Source of the DNA: Trinickia caryophylli
Lineage (GTDB): Bacteria; Pseudomonadota; Gammaproteobacteria; Burkholderiales; Burkholderiaceae
Reading direction: 5' to 3'
Length of the DNA: 64,000 nt
NCBI RefSeq assembly: GCF_034424545.1
Contig: NZ_CP139970.1
Span: 124,001-188,000, forward strand
Part shown: piece by piece, positions 22,935 through 32,470 of the stretch
Position numbering within the stretch: the first letter of the stretch is position 1
Layout of the letters: each line of letters begins with the position of its first letter
The notes under the pieces: generated by a model
What the model was told of the DNA's origin: nothing
The model's database searches: none
Seen by the model: the letters and a program-made list of their open reading frames with translations, nothing else
Program-made: the position numbers and the translations under genes

Positions 22935-23282
22935 GAAAGGACGTGGGCGTCGATGAGCCGACCGATGCGCATTCGACCGCTCGCGCATGCGGAACGACAT
23001 GAGGCGTAAGGAAGACCGCGATTATACCCCGAAGTCGCCTTCCAATAAGGGCGGACAGCGGATCTTCGTGTGCCCGCGACGCGCGACGGGAACACCGTTT
23101 CGCCCGCGCGGGCGAGGCGTATCGCCCGGTTTGGCGCTATCATGCGCGGTTTGCTTCATCGGCGCGCGGGCGCTGCGGCAGCCAGGCGCTTCATGCGCGG
23201 GCCGCGGCGCACCGGGCGCGACAAGGACGCGGCGCGCCGTTTGCGGCACTGTCGCGCATTGCCGGGCTCCGAACCAACACTC
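22935..23282. other. 348-bp divergent intergenic region purL / dadA-like gene
   Basis: No gene that I can support. It must hold the purL promoter and probably that of the DadA-like oxidase. No convincing -35/-10 pair, operator or hairpin was identified. The short frames through it are GC-rich and without resemblance to known proteins. Confidence 0.5.
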
Positions 23283-24584
23283 ATGGATGTTATCGTCATA
23301 GGCGGCGGAGTCGTCGGCGTCGCCACCGCATACCAACTGCATACGGCCGGACACCGCGTCTGCGTCATCGAGCGCCACGCGACCGTCGCCCAGGGCGCCA
23401 CCTATGGCCACGGCGGCGCGATCCTGCCCACCCCGCTCGACGTCTGGTTCGGCCCCGTTTTCCCGAAGGCGCCGCGCAGCCCGAAAAGCGGCATCGTCTA
23501 CAAACCCGGCCTGAACCGCGACACGCGCCGGTTCATGCAGCGCCTCGGGCGCCTGCAGGCGCCCGACGCCTTTCGCGACCAGTACCGGCTGCTCAAGCCG
23601 CTCGTCGACGTCTCGCGCGAGACCCTCTGCGCGATCGAGACCCGCTTCGGCTTCGAGTTCGAGCAGCGCAGCGGGCTGCTGCACGTGGTGCGCGAACCGC
23701 GCGAGTGGGACCTCTTGCAGCCGGCCCTCGACCTGCTGCGCGAATTCGAGGTTCACCATCATGTGCTGTCGGCGAGCCAGTGCGCGGAAATCGAGCATTC
23801 GGTGCCGACCGAGCCGGCCTTCGCCGGCGGCGTGATGTTCGAGCAGGAGCGCATGGCCAACTGCCCGCTCTTCGCGAAACTCGTCAAGCAGGTGCTCGAC
23901 GAGCGTGCGGGCGTGCAATTCATGTTCGGCCGCACTGTCGAGGCGCTGCGACTGGACAGTCACCGCGCGGCGGTCGAACTGACGCCGATCACGGGAGCAC
24001 GTGCGAACGCGCGGGAAGTCGACGTGGTCTCGGCCGATGCGATCGTCGTCGCCGCGGGCGCCGGCAGCCTGCCGTTGCTCGCCCGCGCCGGTCTCGAGCT
24101 GCCCTTGCACCCGGCGCGCGTCTTCGCCCTGACGGCACCGATCGCCTACGAGGAGTGCGCGCCGCACATGGCCATCGTCGATACGGTTCGGCGCATCACG
24201 ATGACGCGAGCCAATCAGCGCGTGCGCGTGGCCGGCGCCGCGATCGTGCAGCCGGCGCGGGAGCTGGAAAAGCCGGTGCCCGCAGCCCTTGCCGAAGCGG
24301 CAACGGCGGCGCTCGCACAAGCTACCCACGACTGGATTCCCGGCGCGGCAAAAATCTCGGCCGCTCATGCCTGGGACGGCATTCAACTGCTATCGCCCGA
24401 CGGGCTGCCCGTGATCGGTCAGGCGCTCCACCCGCGGCTATATGTCAACCTCGCTCAGGGCCCTGCCGGCTGGGGGCTTGCCTGCGGGTCTGCTAGAGTG
24501 ATCGCAGACCTCGTGAGCGGCACCGAGTCGAGCGTGCCATCCGACACGCTTGCCGCGCTGCGCGTGGATCGTTTCGCCGACTGA
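23283..24584 (+). CDS. FAD-dependent D-amino-acid dehydrogenase (DadA-like)
   Basis: 433 residues from the ATG at 23283. The N-terminal dinucleotide motif is VIVIGGGVVGVATAYQLHTAGHRVCVIER, then GATYGHGGAILPT and the C-terminal HAWDGIQLLSPDGLPVIGQ. DadA oxidises D-amino acids to 2-oxo acids at the membrane. It lies 75 bp before nnr, with no alanine racemase partner, so the substrate is not certain. Confidence 0.88.
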   Translation: MDVIVIGGGVVGVATAYQLHTAGHRVCVIERHATVAQGATYGHGGAILPTPLDVWFGPVFPKAPRSPKSGIVYKPGLNRDTRRFMQRLGRLQAPDAFRDQYRLLKPLVDVSRETLCAIETRFGFEFEQRSGLLHVVREPREWDLLQPALDLLREFEVHHHVLSASQCAEIEHSVPTEPAFAGGVMFEQERMANCPLFAKLVKQVLDERAGVQFMFGRTVEALRLDSHRAAVELTPITGARANAREVDVVSADAIVVAAGAGSLPLLARAGLELPLHPARVFALTAPIAYEECAPHMAIVDTVRRITMTRANQRVRVAGAAIVQPARELEKPVPAALAEAATAALAQATHDWIPGAAKISAAHAWDGIQLLSPDGLPVIGQALHPRLYVNLAQGPAGWGLACGSARVIADLVSGTESSVPSDTLAALRVDRFAD

Positions 24585-24659
24585 GCCGCCTTCTCGGGGG
24601 CAGCCCGGCCGAGCGCACCTTTTCCTGTCGTCCATGCCGGAGCCGGGACTCCCACCGCC

Positions 24660-26276
24660 ATGACCGAAGCCGCTTCGTCCGCCCCGCCTCTTCTCGTCAA
24701 TCCGCAAGAACGGCCCGTGCCGCTGTACACGGCCGCGCAACTGCGCGAGATCGAAACGCAGGCGGCAGCCGGCCTGCCAGCCAACACCCTGATGGCCCGC
24801 GCAGGCACCGCCGCCGCACGTTGCCTGCGCGAGATCGCGAGCCACGACGGTTCGCTCGGCGCCGGCCAGACCGTATGGCTCGCCGCGGGGCCCGGCAACA
24901 ACGGCGGCGATGCGCTCGTGTGCGCCGCGGAGTTGCACAAGGCGGGGATCGCGGTTGAGGTGTGTATGCCCGCGGAGGCAAAGCCTGCCGACGCGCGTTG
25001 GGCGCTTGCGAGCGCCCGCGCGGCCGGGGTACCGATCTCGCATGTGCCGCCCCCATCTTTCGACGCGTACGGCTGGCTCGTCGACGGCCTGTTCGGCATA
25101 GGCCTTGCGCGCGGGCTCGACGGCGCGTTCGCGGCGCTCGCCACCCGCATTGCCGCGCGCGCCCGGGGCAAGGGCCATGTGCTCGCGCTCGACGTGCCGA
25201 GCGGGCTCGACAGCGACACCGGCAACGTCGCGGGCGGCGCTGTCGCGGCAAGCGCCTCGCATACCGTGACGTTCATCGGCGCCAAGCCGGGGCTTTACAT
25301 GACACATGGGCGCGATCTTGCCGGCACCGTCACGGTCGCGCCACTGGGCATCGCTGCGTCGTGCGGCGCGGATGGCGGAGATTGGGCCGATCGAGCCGAT
25401 CGAGCCGATTGGGCCATCACTCGCCTCAATGCGCCATCGCTTTTCGCGAGCGCGTTTCCCGCGCGCCGGTTCGCGTCGCACAAGGGCACGTTCGGAAGCC
25501 TGGCGGTGGTCGGCGGCGACACCGGCATGTGCGGTGCGCCGATCCTCGCGGCGCGCGCGGCCCTGCACGCCGGTGCGGGCAAAGTACACGTCGCCTTGCT
25601 GGGCGCCGGAGCGCCGCCTTACGATCCACCGTTTCCCGAGCTGATGCTGCACCCGCTCGATAGCCTGCCGCTCGGCGGCATGGACGCGCTCGCAATCGGC
25701 TGCGGAATGGGCACGAGCCCCCGCGCGGCCGATACGCTCGCAGACGTGCTCGCGCTCGACACCGCCATGATCATCGATGCCGACGCACTCAATCTGCTCG
25801 GGCAGGCGCCGCATCTGGCGGAGGCGCTGGCCAGCCGCGGCGCGTCGGGCGCCGCGTGCGTGCTGACCCCGCATCCGCTCGAAGCGGCACGCCTGCTCGG
25901 CGTGGATGCCGCCACCGTTCAACGCGACCGGATCGCGGCCGCCCACGCGCTTTGTACCCGCTTTGGCGCCGTGGTGGCGCTCAAAGGCGCGGGCACGGTC
26001 GTCGCAAGCCCCGATGGCCGCACAGCCGTCAACCCCACCGGGAATGCGGCTCTAGCAACCGGAGGCACAGGGGACGTGCTCGGCGGCATCGTCGGCGCGT
26101 TGCTCGCGCAAGGACTGCCGCCGTTCGAGGCCACGCTCGCGGGCGTTTATCTGCACGGGCTGGCGGCCGAAACCCTGACGGCGCGGGGGGGCGGGCCCGC
26201 GGGACTCGCCGCCGGCGAACTCGCTCCGGCCGTTCGCACATTGCTCAATCGCCTCGTTTATCCGCCCCGGGAGTAA
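24660..26276 (+). CDS. nnr: Bifunctional NAD(P)H-hydrate epimerase / ADP-dependent NAD(P)H-hydrate dehydratase
   Basis: 538 residues. The N-terminal YjeF_N epimerase domain has AAGPGNNGGDALVCAAEL and LDVPSGLDSDTGN. The C-terminal carbohydrate-kinase-like dehydratase domain (from ~265) has GGDTGMCGAPILAARAAL and NPTGNAALATGGTGDVLGGIVGALL. It repairs damaged NAD(P)H hydrates. The linker carries a repeated ADRADRADWA stretch encoded by near-identical 9-bp units. Its last 32 bases overlap the convergent gene downstream. Confidence 0.95.
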   Translation: MTEAASSAPPLLVNPQERPVPLYTAAQLREIETQAAAGLPANTLMARAGTAAARCLREIASHDGSLGAGQTVWLAAGPGNNGGDALVCAAELHKAGIAVEVCMPAEAKPADARWALASARAAGVPISHVPPPSFDAYGWLVDGLFGIGLARGLDGAFAALATRIAARARGKGHVLALDVPSGLDSDTGNVAGGAVAASASHTVTFIGAKPGLYMTHGRDLAGTVTVAPLGIAASCGADGGDWADRADRADWAITRLNAPSLFASAFPARRFASHKGTFGSLAVVGGDTGMCGAPILAARAALHAGAGKVHVALLGAGAPPYDPPFPELMLHPLDSLPLGGMDALAIGCGMGTSPRAADTLADVLALDTAMIIDADALNLLGQAPHLAEALASRGASGAACVLTPHPLEAARLLGVDAATVQRDRIAAAHALCTRFGAVVALKGAGTVVASPDGRTAVNPTGNAALATGGTGDVLGGIVGALLAQGLPPFEATLAGVYLHGLAAETLTARGGGPAGLAAGELAPAVRTLLNRLVYPPRE

Positions 26277-26817
26277 CGCCGGCATCGCGCGTTTCGACGA
26301 GCGCATCCCGCGCCGCGTCGAACGCAAGAACGACCGTTTTGGGCACCGTGGGCGCACTCGCCATGGGCTCTCCCGGGCGCCGATCGAGAAACGTCGCCAC
26401 GAGCCGATCGCCGCGGAAGACGATCGAGCGTGGCTGGATCCGGTCTCCAATCGGTGCCGGAACCGTAGCGTGCCCGTTGCCGAACGCCACTCCGACATAG
26501 AAGAACTGACCCGAGCCGCCGCCGTCGTCGGCAACGAACACCGCCGCAGCCGGCAGTCCCGCGAGCGTACCGAAGGCCGGCGTTCCGACCACTCTGGTGT
26601 GCCGCTCGGCCGCCGATCCCGGCACGGCAGGCGCAGCGCGCTGGCCGCCGGCGAGCTGCAGCCTTTGGCCGTCGATCGAAAACGCCGCATTCGCGTAATC
26701 GATGCCGCTGGGCGCGGTGCCCTGGGCCAGCACGTCCGCGGCGGCGAGCGAAAGGAGCGCCGCGAGGCCTGTTCGGGCAAATGAACGAGTCGAACGAATC
26801 ATGGCAGAACGAATCAT
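26245..26817 (-). CDS. Exported protein of unknown function
   Basis: 190 residues from an ATG at 26817 with GGGAAG upstream. It has a signal peptide (RSFARTGLAALLSLAAADVLAQG). The mature part (SGIDYANAAFSIDGQRLQLAGGQ...VFVADDGGGSGQFFYVGVAFGNG) is rich in beta-type segments. No family is recognised; proteins of this kind occur in related beta-proteobacteria. The 3' end overlaps the nnr end by 32 bp in the convergent direction. Confidence 0.65.
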   Translation of the reverse strand: MIRSAMIRSTRSFARTGLAALLSLAAADVLAQGTAPSGIDYANAAFSIDGQRLQLAGGQRAAPAVPGSAAERHTRVVGTPAFGTLAGLPAAAVFVADDGGGSGQFFYVGVAFGNGHATVPAPIGDRIQPRSIVFRGDRLVATFLDRRPGEPMASAPTVPKTVVLAFDAARDALVETRDAGVTPGADKRGD

Positions 26818-27084
26818 GGCATCTTCCCGCGTGCGCAATGATCGGATGATAACCCCGCGCCGCAGCACTTCGCCCGGCCTGCCCAGCCTGCCACGGCATT
26901 CATGCGCACGCGATGCTGCGGGACGGCATCCAACGCCGCTATACTGATCGACCGCGCGATTGCGCCTCGCTTCGGCCGCTCGCCCCTGCGGGCATGAGCG
27001 GCATTACGCGAAGCGATGATAGACAGGCTGCAGCCCCGCGCCCGGCGCAGCCTTCGTTCGAGCCCCTTCCACCGACGGACAGTT

Positions 27085-28710
27085 ATGACGCCGAACTCGC
27101 TTTCCTCCTGGACCGCGCTCACCGCGCATTACGATTCGATCCGCGACGCCCGCGTTGCCGACTGGTTTGCCGCCGACAGCGGCAGCCCCTCCCGCGCCGA
27201 ACGCCTGACGTTCGAGGGCGCCGGGCTCGTTGCGGACTTTTCCAAGAATCGGGTAACCGACGAAACGTTGAAACTGCTTGTCGCGCTTGCCCGCGAAACG
27301 GGCGTCGAGGCGCGCCGCGACGCCATGTTCAACGGCGAGGTCGTCAATCCGACCGAAGGCCGAGCCGCCCTGCACACGGCGCTGCGCGCCGCGAGCGCAG
27401 ATGCGCCGTTCCACGCCCAAGTGCTGGCCGAGCGCGCCAGGATGGCCGCCTTTGCCGAACGGGTGCGCAGCGGCGCATGGACGGGCCACACGGGCAAGCG
27501 CATCCGCCATGTGGTCAATATCGGCATCGGCGGCTCGGATCTCGGCCCGAAGATGGTCGTGCACGCGCTCGATCATCTGAAGGCGCCGGGCTTGTCGACC
27601 TATTTCGTCTCGAACGTCGACGGAGCCGATCTGGCCCGCGTACTCGATCGCATCGATCCCGAGGAAACGCTTGCGATCATCGTCTCCAAAACGTTCACGA
27701 CACTCGAAACGATGACGAATGCGCGCTCGCTGCGCGACTGGTTCATCGAAAAAGGCTGCCCCGAGAGCGGATTGGCGAAGCATTTTGTCGGCGTCTCCGC
27801 CAATCCGGCCGAAGTCGTGAAGTTCGGCATCGACAAGGACAACGTCTTCGAAATGTGGGATTGGGTCGGTGGCCGCTACTCGCTTTGGTCGGCCGTTGGC
27901 CTTTCGATCATGATCGCGGTTGGGCCACAGCATTTCGACGCCCTTCTCGACGGGGCCGACGCGATGGACACGCATTTTCGCGAGGCTCCGCTCGAGCGCA
28001 ATCTGCCCGTACTAATGGGGCTCGTGGGCATTTGGTACCGCAACTTCTTCGGCTCGCAGAGCTATCTGGTCGCCCCCTACTCTGAGGCGCTTCACTTTCT
28101 GCCGGCGTACCTGCAACAACTCGAAATGGAGAGCAACGGTAAATCCGCGCGGCTCGACGGCCGGTTCGTAGACTATCCCACCTCCGCGATCACGTGGGGC
28201 GAGCCCGGCACCAACGGGCAGCATGCGTTCTTCCAGATGCTGCATCAGGGGCCGACGATCGTCCCCATCGATTTCATCGCAGTGCTGCGGCCCGAGCATC
28301 GGCTCGCAAGCCATCATCCGAAGCTGCTGGCCAACTGCTTCGCGCAGAGCGAGGCGCTCATGCTCGGGCGCACGGAGGAAGAAGCGCGCAAGGTTGCCGG
28401 ACCCGACAAACCCGAGCTGGCGCCGCACCTCGTGTTCCCCGGCAATCGCCCGTCGACCACACTGCTGCTCGACGCGCTCACGCCGCGCGCATTAGGCGCG
28501 TTGATTGCGCTTTACGAGCACAAAGTGCTCGTGCAAGCCACGGTATGGAACATCAACCCATTCGATCAGTGGGGCGTCGAACTCGGGAAAATACTCGGCA
28601 AGGTCGTCGAGGCCGATCTGACCGCACAGGCATTCGACGCGCACAAGCACGACTCGTCCACCTCGACGCTGATCGCGCGCGCGCGGCGCGCGGGGGGACT
28701 CGGCGGCTGA
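27085..28710 (+). CDS. pgi: Glucose-6-phosphate isomerase
   Basis: 541 residues from the ATG at 27085. It contains the PGI signatures [43 protein letters not shown] and the C-terminal [13 protein letters not shown] with the conserved Lys. It interconverts glucose-6-P and fructose-6-P. It is the last chromosomal-core gene before the low-GC effector island. Confidence 0.97.
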   Translation: MTPNSLSSWTALTAHYDSIRDARVADWFAADSGSPSRAERLTFEGAGLVADFSKNRVTDETLKLLVALARETGVEARRDAMFNGEVVNPTEGRAALHTALRAASADAPFHAQVLAERARMAAFAERVRSGAWTGHTGKRIRHVVNIGIGGSDLGPKMVVHALDHLKAPGLSTYFVSNVDGADLARVLDRIDPEETLAIIVSKTFTTLETMTNARSLRDWFIEKGCPESGLAKHFVGVSANPAEVVKFGIDKDNVFEMWDWVGGRYSLWSAVGLSIMIAVGPQHFDALLDGADAMDTHFREAPLERNLPVLMGLVGIWYRNFFGSQSYLVAPYSEALHFLPAYLQQLEMESNGKSARLDGRFVDYPTSAITWGEPGTNGQHAFFQMLHQGPTIVPIDFIAVLRPEHRLASHHPKLLANCFAQSEALMLGRTEEEARKVAGPDKPELAPHLVFPGNRPSTTLLLDALTPRALGALIALYEHKVLVQATVWNINPFDQWGVELGKILGKVVEADLTAQAFDAHKHDSSTSTLIARARRAGGLGG

Positions 28711-28785
28711 ACCAATCCACTGCGGGCGGGCCCGGCTGCAGCCTGGCCCGCATGCTACGGACGCGCAGGGCCGGGATGCGAACCG

Positions 28786-29958
28786 TCATACCCCGGGAAG
28801 CGCGAGTTTCCTGTAATCGTCCGGCGCCGGGGCGCCTCTCTCCGGCATTCCTTTGATTTCATGCAGTCCGTCCCTCGTGGGCAAGGTGAATTTGCCATCG
28901 TTCCTGGCCAGAACCAAGCTGTCGATGCTCTGGCCGGATTTCAGATGCCGGATCACATCGTCAACACCAAACTCTCTCGACTCGTTCAGCGGATGATCCG
29001 CCTTGTTCACCCACACATGGAGGTGCAAAGTGGCTGTCGAAGTCGCCACCGGAAAATGAAAAAACAGGTTAATCTTGTCTTTTTGATCCGATGCCCCATA
29101 GACCTCGGACAAATGATCGAGAATATCGGATTTCAGCTTCTCCAGCATCGCCACGTCGCCCCCATCCAAGTCCAAAATGGAAGTCAGCGATTTGATACCC
29201 GATTTAATCTCGGCAGATTTCTGATTTAATTCCTCGCTCCGGGGGGCTTGTTCCTCTGCCGCCGATTTGTTTCCACTAATTTCATCGATCAAATCGTGAG
29301 GTAGCGCCGGGTGAACTGCCCAGGCCGTCAGTTGCACGCCTTCCCGCCGTTGGGTAAGGTTCGAAATGTTCCCATTTACATAGTTCTCCGACATATAGGG
29401 AATATTGGGGTAGATAAGAAATCCATTGCCCCGATCCATAGGCGCAGAATAGTAAAAAGCCTCGGGATTTTTCTTGAAGACCTCACCATATACGGTGTCG
29501 CCGAGCTTCTGTCCTCGTAGAACGTCGACCAGGAACTGGGTGGCATTCTCGTTTTTGTACGTCTCCCGCAGGGCATCGAGATGGCGAGACGATAATTTCA
29601 CCTGGGCCAAATCATTCGTTTGGTATTTCTTCAAGGATCTGGGGTTCAGCCATCGGAAACTCCCGTACTCGTCGTCCCCGCGTTTCGATACATACGCGCC
29701 GTGCGCCAGATCGGACTTTCCAGATCCGTCTTTTTTGACGAATACGTTATATGCATCCTTGTTAACGGCGCTCAATTTTTCGCGATTGTCGTCTATCCCA
29801 TAAGCGTTCAGCGTCCCATGAATCGCAGATCTCCCCTCCTGATTCGGACCAACCTGGATGTTACGCGCCGCGCTTACATCGATAGTCGGCGCCTGCCGGT
29901 CGCGAGCCTCAGTCAGAGGGGGAACCATAGCGCCACGCAACCCTTGGATCGAGTTCAT
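28786..29958 (-). CDS. Putative type III effector with DcpS-like HIT domain (paralogue 1)
   Basis: 390 residues, visibly lower GC than its surroundings. It is a full-length paralogue of the next gene upstream (shared YGS F-WLNP, GAYVSKRG-DEYGSF). From about 178 to 345 the order of motifs follows the C-terminal domain of scavenger decapping enzyme DcpS: GFLIYPNIPY, then IKSLTSIL...LEKLKSDIL, then LFFHFP (299-303) and TLHLHVW (310-316). This matches DcpS IRSLRDL / YLHYLP / HLHVH with the central catalytic His kept (H312) and the first His of the triad replaced by Thr. The domain call is from memory of DcpS, not from a search. Effector status is inferred from the chaperone heading the cluster. 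No clear ribosome-binding site is seen, so it may be coupled to the upstream gene (21 bp away). Confidence 0.7.
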   Translation of the reverse strand: MNSIQGLRGAMVPPLTEARDRQAPTIDVSAARNIQVGPNQEGRSAIHGTLNAYGIDDNREKLSAVNKDAYNVFVKKDGSGKSDLAHGAYVSKRGDDEYGSFRWLNPRSLKKYQTNDLAQVKLSSRHLDALRETYKNENATQFLVDVLRGQKLGDTVYGEVFKKNPEAFYYSAPMDRGNGFLIYPNIPYMSENYVNGNISNLTQRREGVQLTAWAVHPALPHDLIDEISGNKSAAEEQAPRSEELNQKSAEIKSGIKSLTSILDLDGGDVAMLEKLKSDILDHLSEVYGASDQKDKINLFFHFPVATSTATLHLHVWVNKADHPLNESREFGVDDVIRHLKSGQSIDSLVLARNDGKFTLPTRDGLHEIKGMPERGAPAPDDYRKLALPGV

Positions 29959-29979
29959 AGTTTATTGCACCAGCAAGAA

Positions 29980-31134
29980 TTACAGTGGAAGATTCAGGGT
30001 ATTATCGCGAATACCCTTGAAGGGGATGCCGGAAATATCTTTGATGGAATCCGAGGTCGGCAAGAAATATGACCCTCCATTTCGATTCAACACGAGATCG
30101 TCTACATCGCCGCCGGAGCGAAGATGATCGATAATTGTATCGAGATCGAAAGATCTTGGCTCATTTAGTGGGTGGTCACCCTTGTTGACCCAGGTGTGCA
30201 GATGAAGGGTGGCGGTTTTCTCGGCGACGGGGAAATGAAAGAACATCCTGACACTGTCGCTTTCATCTACCGCATAAACATCATGCAAATGCCGCAACGT
30301 CTCTTCCCTCAACTTTTCGAGCTGGGGAAGATGCTCTTTCTTCAAACTCAAAATACTGGTCAGGGACTCGACATTTGTCTTATTGTCGATTTCTCGTTGC
30401 GTCGTCGGCGTGCTAGCATCCAGTTTTTCGAGGCCGGATTTATGGTTCCGCCCCTCGAGGAAGGCCGACTGTATGCCGGGGTGTATGGCGTAAGTGCACA
30501 GGATGACGCCGTCCCGGCTGTTTTTAAGCGTTTCGGGCGCATGGACGTAAGTATCCAAAACGCTTTTGCCGCAGTATGGCGTATTGGGTGCAATCAGATA
30601 CCCATGCTGCGAGTCGCTGAGCGGAGGCACGAAGTCAGCCAACCTCGGACTTCTCTCGTATAAATTCGTATCCAGGCAATCTTCCCCGTTGAGAACCTTG
30701 ACAAGAAATTCCGGCAGCGGCCTCTCGGCGTAGGTGCGAGCAAGCTGCTCGAGCTCCGCCTTGCTACTGAAGCTGACCACGGCAACTTCCTTCGTCTGAT
30801 ATTTTGTCAGGCCTTTCGGATTCAGCCATTTAAAGCTGCCGTATTCATCCTCGCCCCGCTTGGATACGTAAGCGCCTTGAGATAAATTGGGGGACCCGGA
30901 TTTATCTTTTTTGATAAAAACATTGTACTTGCCATCATTAAGTCGACTCAACGTCGGTCTATTATCGTCCACCCCGTAAGCATCGAGCTTTCTGCGGATC
31001 GAGGAGCCGCCAGCTGGCGTCCAACCATCACTGACGTTCCGTACCGCCCTCACGTCGATGCTTTGCTGGTGTCCGATATTCAGATCGTCGGATGCAACAA
31101 CCGCAGGGCGATGCAATGCCTGAATTTCCTTCAT
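29980..31134 (-). CDS. Putative type III effector with DcpS-like HIT domain (paralogue 2)
   Basis: 384 residues from the ATG at 31134. A TTG six codons earlier is open, but the paralogue begins MNSIQGL against MKEIQAL here, which fixes the start. The C-terminal region repeats the DcpS-like series: SLTSILSLKKEHLPQLEKL, MFFHFP (297-302), TLHLHTW (309-315) and HPLNEPRSFDLDTIIDHL. It has the same Thr in place of the first triad His, with H311 and H313 kept. The N-terminal ~60 residues are polar and variable, as expected for a secretion signal. Function is probably in a eukaryotic host, perhaps on capped RNA or another nucleotide phosphoanhydride; this is inference. Confidence 0.7.
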   Translation of the reverse strand: MKEIQALHRPAVVASDDLNIGHQQSIDVRAVRNVSDGWTPAGGSSIRRKLDAYGVDDNRPTLSRLNDGKYNVFIKKDKSGSPNLSQGAYVSKRGEDEYGSFKWLNPKGLTKYQTKEVAVVSFSSKAELEQLARTYAERPLPEFLVKVLNGEDCLDTNLYERSPRLADFVPPLSDSQHGYLIAPNTPYCGKSVLDTYVHAPETLKNSRDGVILCTYAIHPGIQSAFLEGRNHKSGLEKLDASTPTTQREIDNKTNVESLTSILSLKKEHLPQLEKLREETLRHLHDVYAVDESDSVRMFFHFPVAEKTATLHLHTWVNKGDHPLNEPRSFDLDTIIDHLRSGGDVDDLVLNRNGGSYFLPTSDSIKDISGIPFKGIRDNTLNLPL

Positions 31135-31213
31135 ATAATTCGCCGAAATCAAAAGAAAATAAAATCTTCTCGCAGGTTACCGCAGCACCCCGACACTCTG
31201 TCGCGCCAAGCGA

Positions 31214-32032
31214 CTAGCTGGCACACCTATCGATCAGCGCCTCGATCTCGTTCCGGGACATATCTTTCGCATGAATATCCAATCCAGCCACGGCCACGCC
31301 TTTCTCAACCATCTTTTCCAGAAAGTTTTTCAACTGAGGCGTTCCCGGCATGTAATGTCCGGAGTCCAAATGAAACGATTTGGCCTTCCCTTGCTCGATT
31401 GCGACCATGCCGGCCGACAGGACTGCCCGCGCCCCCGTGGTGGACGTATGTTGCCATTTCCCTTTCTCATAGGGATGAACGAAGACTTCGCCATTCGCAT
31501 GAATAACGAGCGCCGCGTGACCTTTCATCCCCGATTTGCCCGGCAGTTGGGTCGTATCCAACAATGCGCCCCCTGTCGTCCACTGCCCGCACGAAATATC
31601 GACCCGGTACCTGGCAGCCTCGCTCGGTTGCAAGTAGTGGATGTAGCCGACTTTTTCGGAAAAAGGATGCTTGGGGCCGCCCTTGAGCGTGCTTACTTCA
31701 ACTTCAGGGTGTCGATCGATCCATTCGAACAGGCCCAGCCGGTTATGACGATCGTCCTGCCATGCACCGAAGGCGCCGGACTGCGAATCGAATCCGCTCA
31801 ACGAGATGCGATCGCGGTGCTTCGGGTCTCTGATTTCAAGCCAATATTTGGGGTGAACGCCCGCCTCCCCACGCCTTTCTCGCGGCATCATCCGCGCGAC
31901 GAATCCCGCAACCTCCTTGAAACGCATCAGGCTCGAAGAGTTTTTTACCTCTTTCGCGGGCAGCGATGGTTCGCTTTGAGGGCCGTTGCCGCCCGCAACC
32001 ACGTTGACGTTGCTCGTATTGATCGTCAGCAC
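31214..32032 (-). CDS. Putative type III effector resembling the plant IQM C-terminal domain
   Basis: 272 residues from a GTG at 32032 with GGGGAGG six bases upstream. The polar N-terminus (1-35) suits a secretion signal. Residues ~130-255 read YRVDISCGQ...GGALLDTT...QHTSTTGARAVLSAGMVAIEQGKAKSFHLDSGHYMPG...FLEKMVEKGVAVAGLDIHA. This order of motifs recalls the conserved region of plant IQ-motif calmodulin-binding IQM proteins (QHSSFL-GG-T-AGRLV ... SGHY-PT ... F--FL). The biochemical activity of that region is not known to me. It lies 12 bp after the chaperone gene, the usual position for a cognate cargo. Confidence 0.65.
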   Translation of the reverse strand: MLTINTSNVNVVAGGNGPQSEPSLPAKEVKNSSSLMRFKEVAGFVARMMPRERRGEAGVHPKYWLEIRDPKHRDRISLSGFDSQSGAFGAWQDDRHNRLGLFEWIDRHPEVEVSTLKGGPKHPFSEKVGYIHYLQPSEAARYRVDISCGQWTTGGALLDTTQLPGKSGMKGHAALVIHANGEVFVHPYEKGKWQHTSTTGARAVLSAGMVAIEQGKAKSFHLDSGHYMPGTPQLKNFLEKMVEKGVAVAGLDIHAKDMSRNEIEALIDRCAS

Positions 32033-32044
32033 GATCCACCTCCC

Positions 32045-32470
32045 CTATGCGCACCCAGCAATGACCCGCAAGGCGCCGTAGAAATCGTTTATGACCTCAT
32101 GGAGCCGGTCCCCCGCCAGCGCTTCGACGTTCACGAGCCCTTTCAACTCGAAACCATCGTTGCACCTGCCCAGCGTCAGATGTCCCGTTTCGATGTCCCT
32201 CATCGGAGTCGTGATGATCGGAAGCACGACCGCGGAACCGTCTATCAATCGCTCTTCACTGATTTTTATCGGGGACCAGATAAAGAGCCGATCGTCTGAC
32301 ACGGAGATATTGATGACCGCCCCGCCCTCGGTTTCGATCGATATCGTCGAATGCGAATCAAAGTCATCTAATATGCGATCCGGAACACCGAGCTGCATCA
32401 GGGCACCGCGAACGGTCACACTCAACTCCTGATGGACGTTTTGAGAGAAAGACAGAGGATTGGGGTTCAT
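32045..32470 (-). CDS. InvB/SpaK-family type III secretion chaperone
   Basis: 141 residues, small and acidic. The pattern DDFDSHSTISIE...VINISVSDDRLFIWSPI matches InvB/SpaK of Salmonella and Shigella (DSHSTI and a WxWA-type strand), and LTLGRCNDGFELKGLVNVEAL matches its second half. Such chaperones bind effector N-termini in the cytoplasm and deliver them to an Inv/Mxi/Bsa-type apparatus. It heads the leftward cargo island. No injectisome gene lies in the window. Confidence 0.82.
   Translation of the reverse strand: MNPNPLSFSQNVHQELSVTVRGALMQLGVPDRILDDFDSHSTISIETEGGAVINISVSDDRLFIWSPIKISEERLIDGSAVVLPIITTPMRDIETGHLTLGRCNDGFELKGLVNVEALAGDRLHEVINDFYGALRVIAGCA

Noticed and set aside
18921..23009. 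A 1362-codon frame opposite purL
   Set aside because: Antisense shadow of purL: Arg/His-rich, no domain, no ribosome-binding site.
25378..25417. Short repeat in nnr as a mobile or regulatory element
   Set aside because: A few in-frame 9-bp units encoding ADRADRADWA in a linker; simple slippage within the gene.
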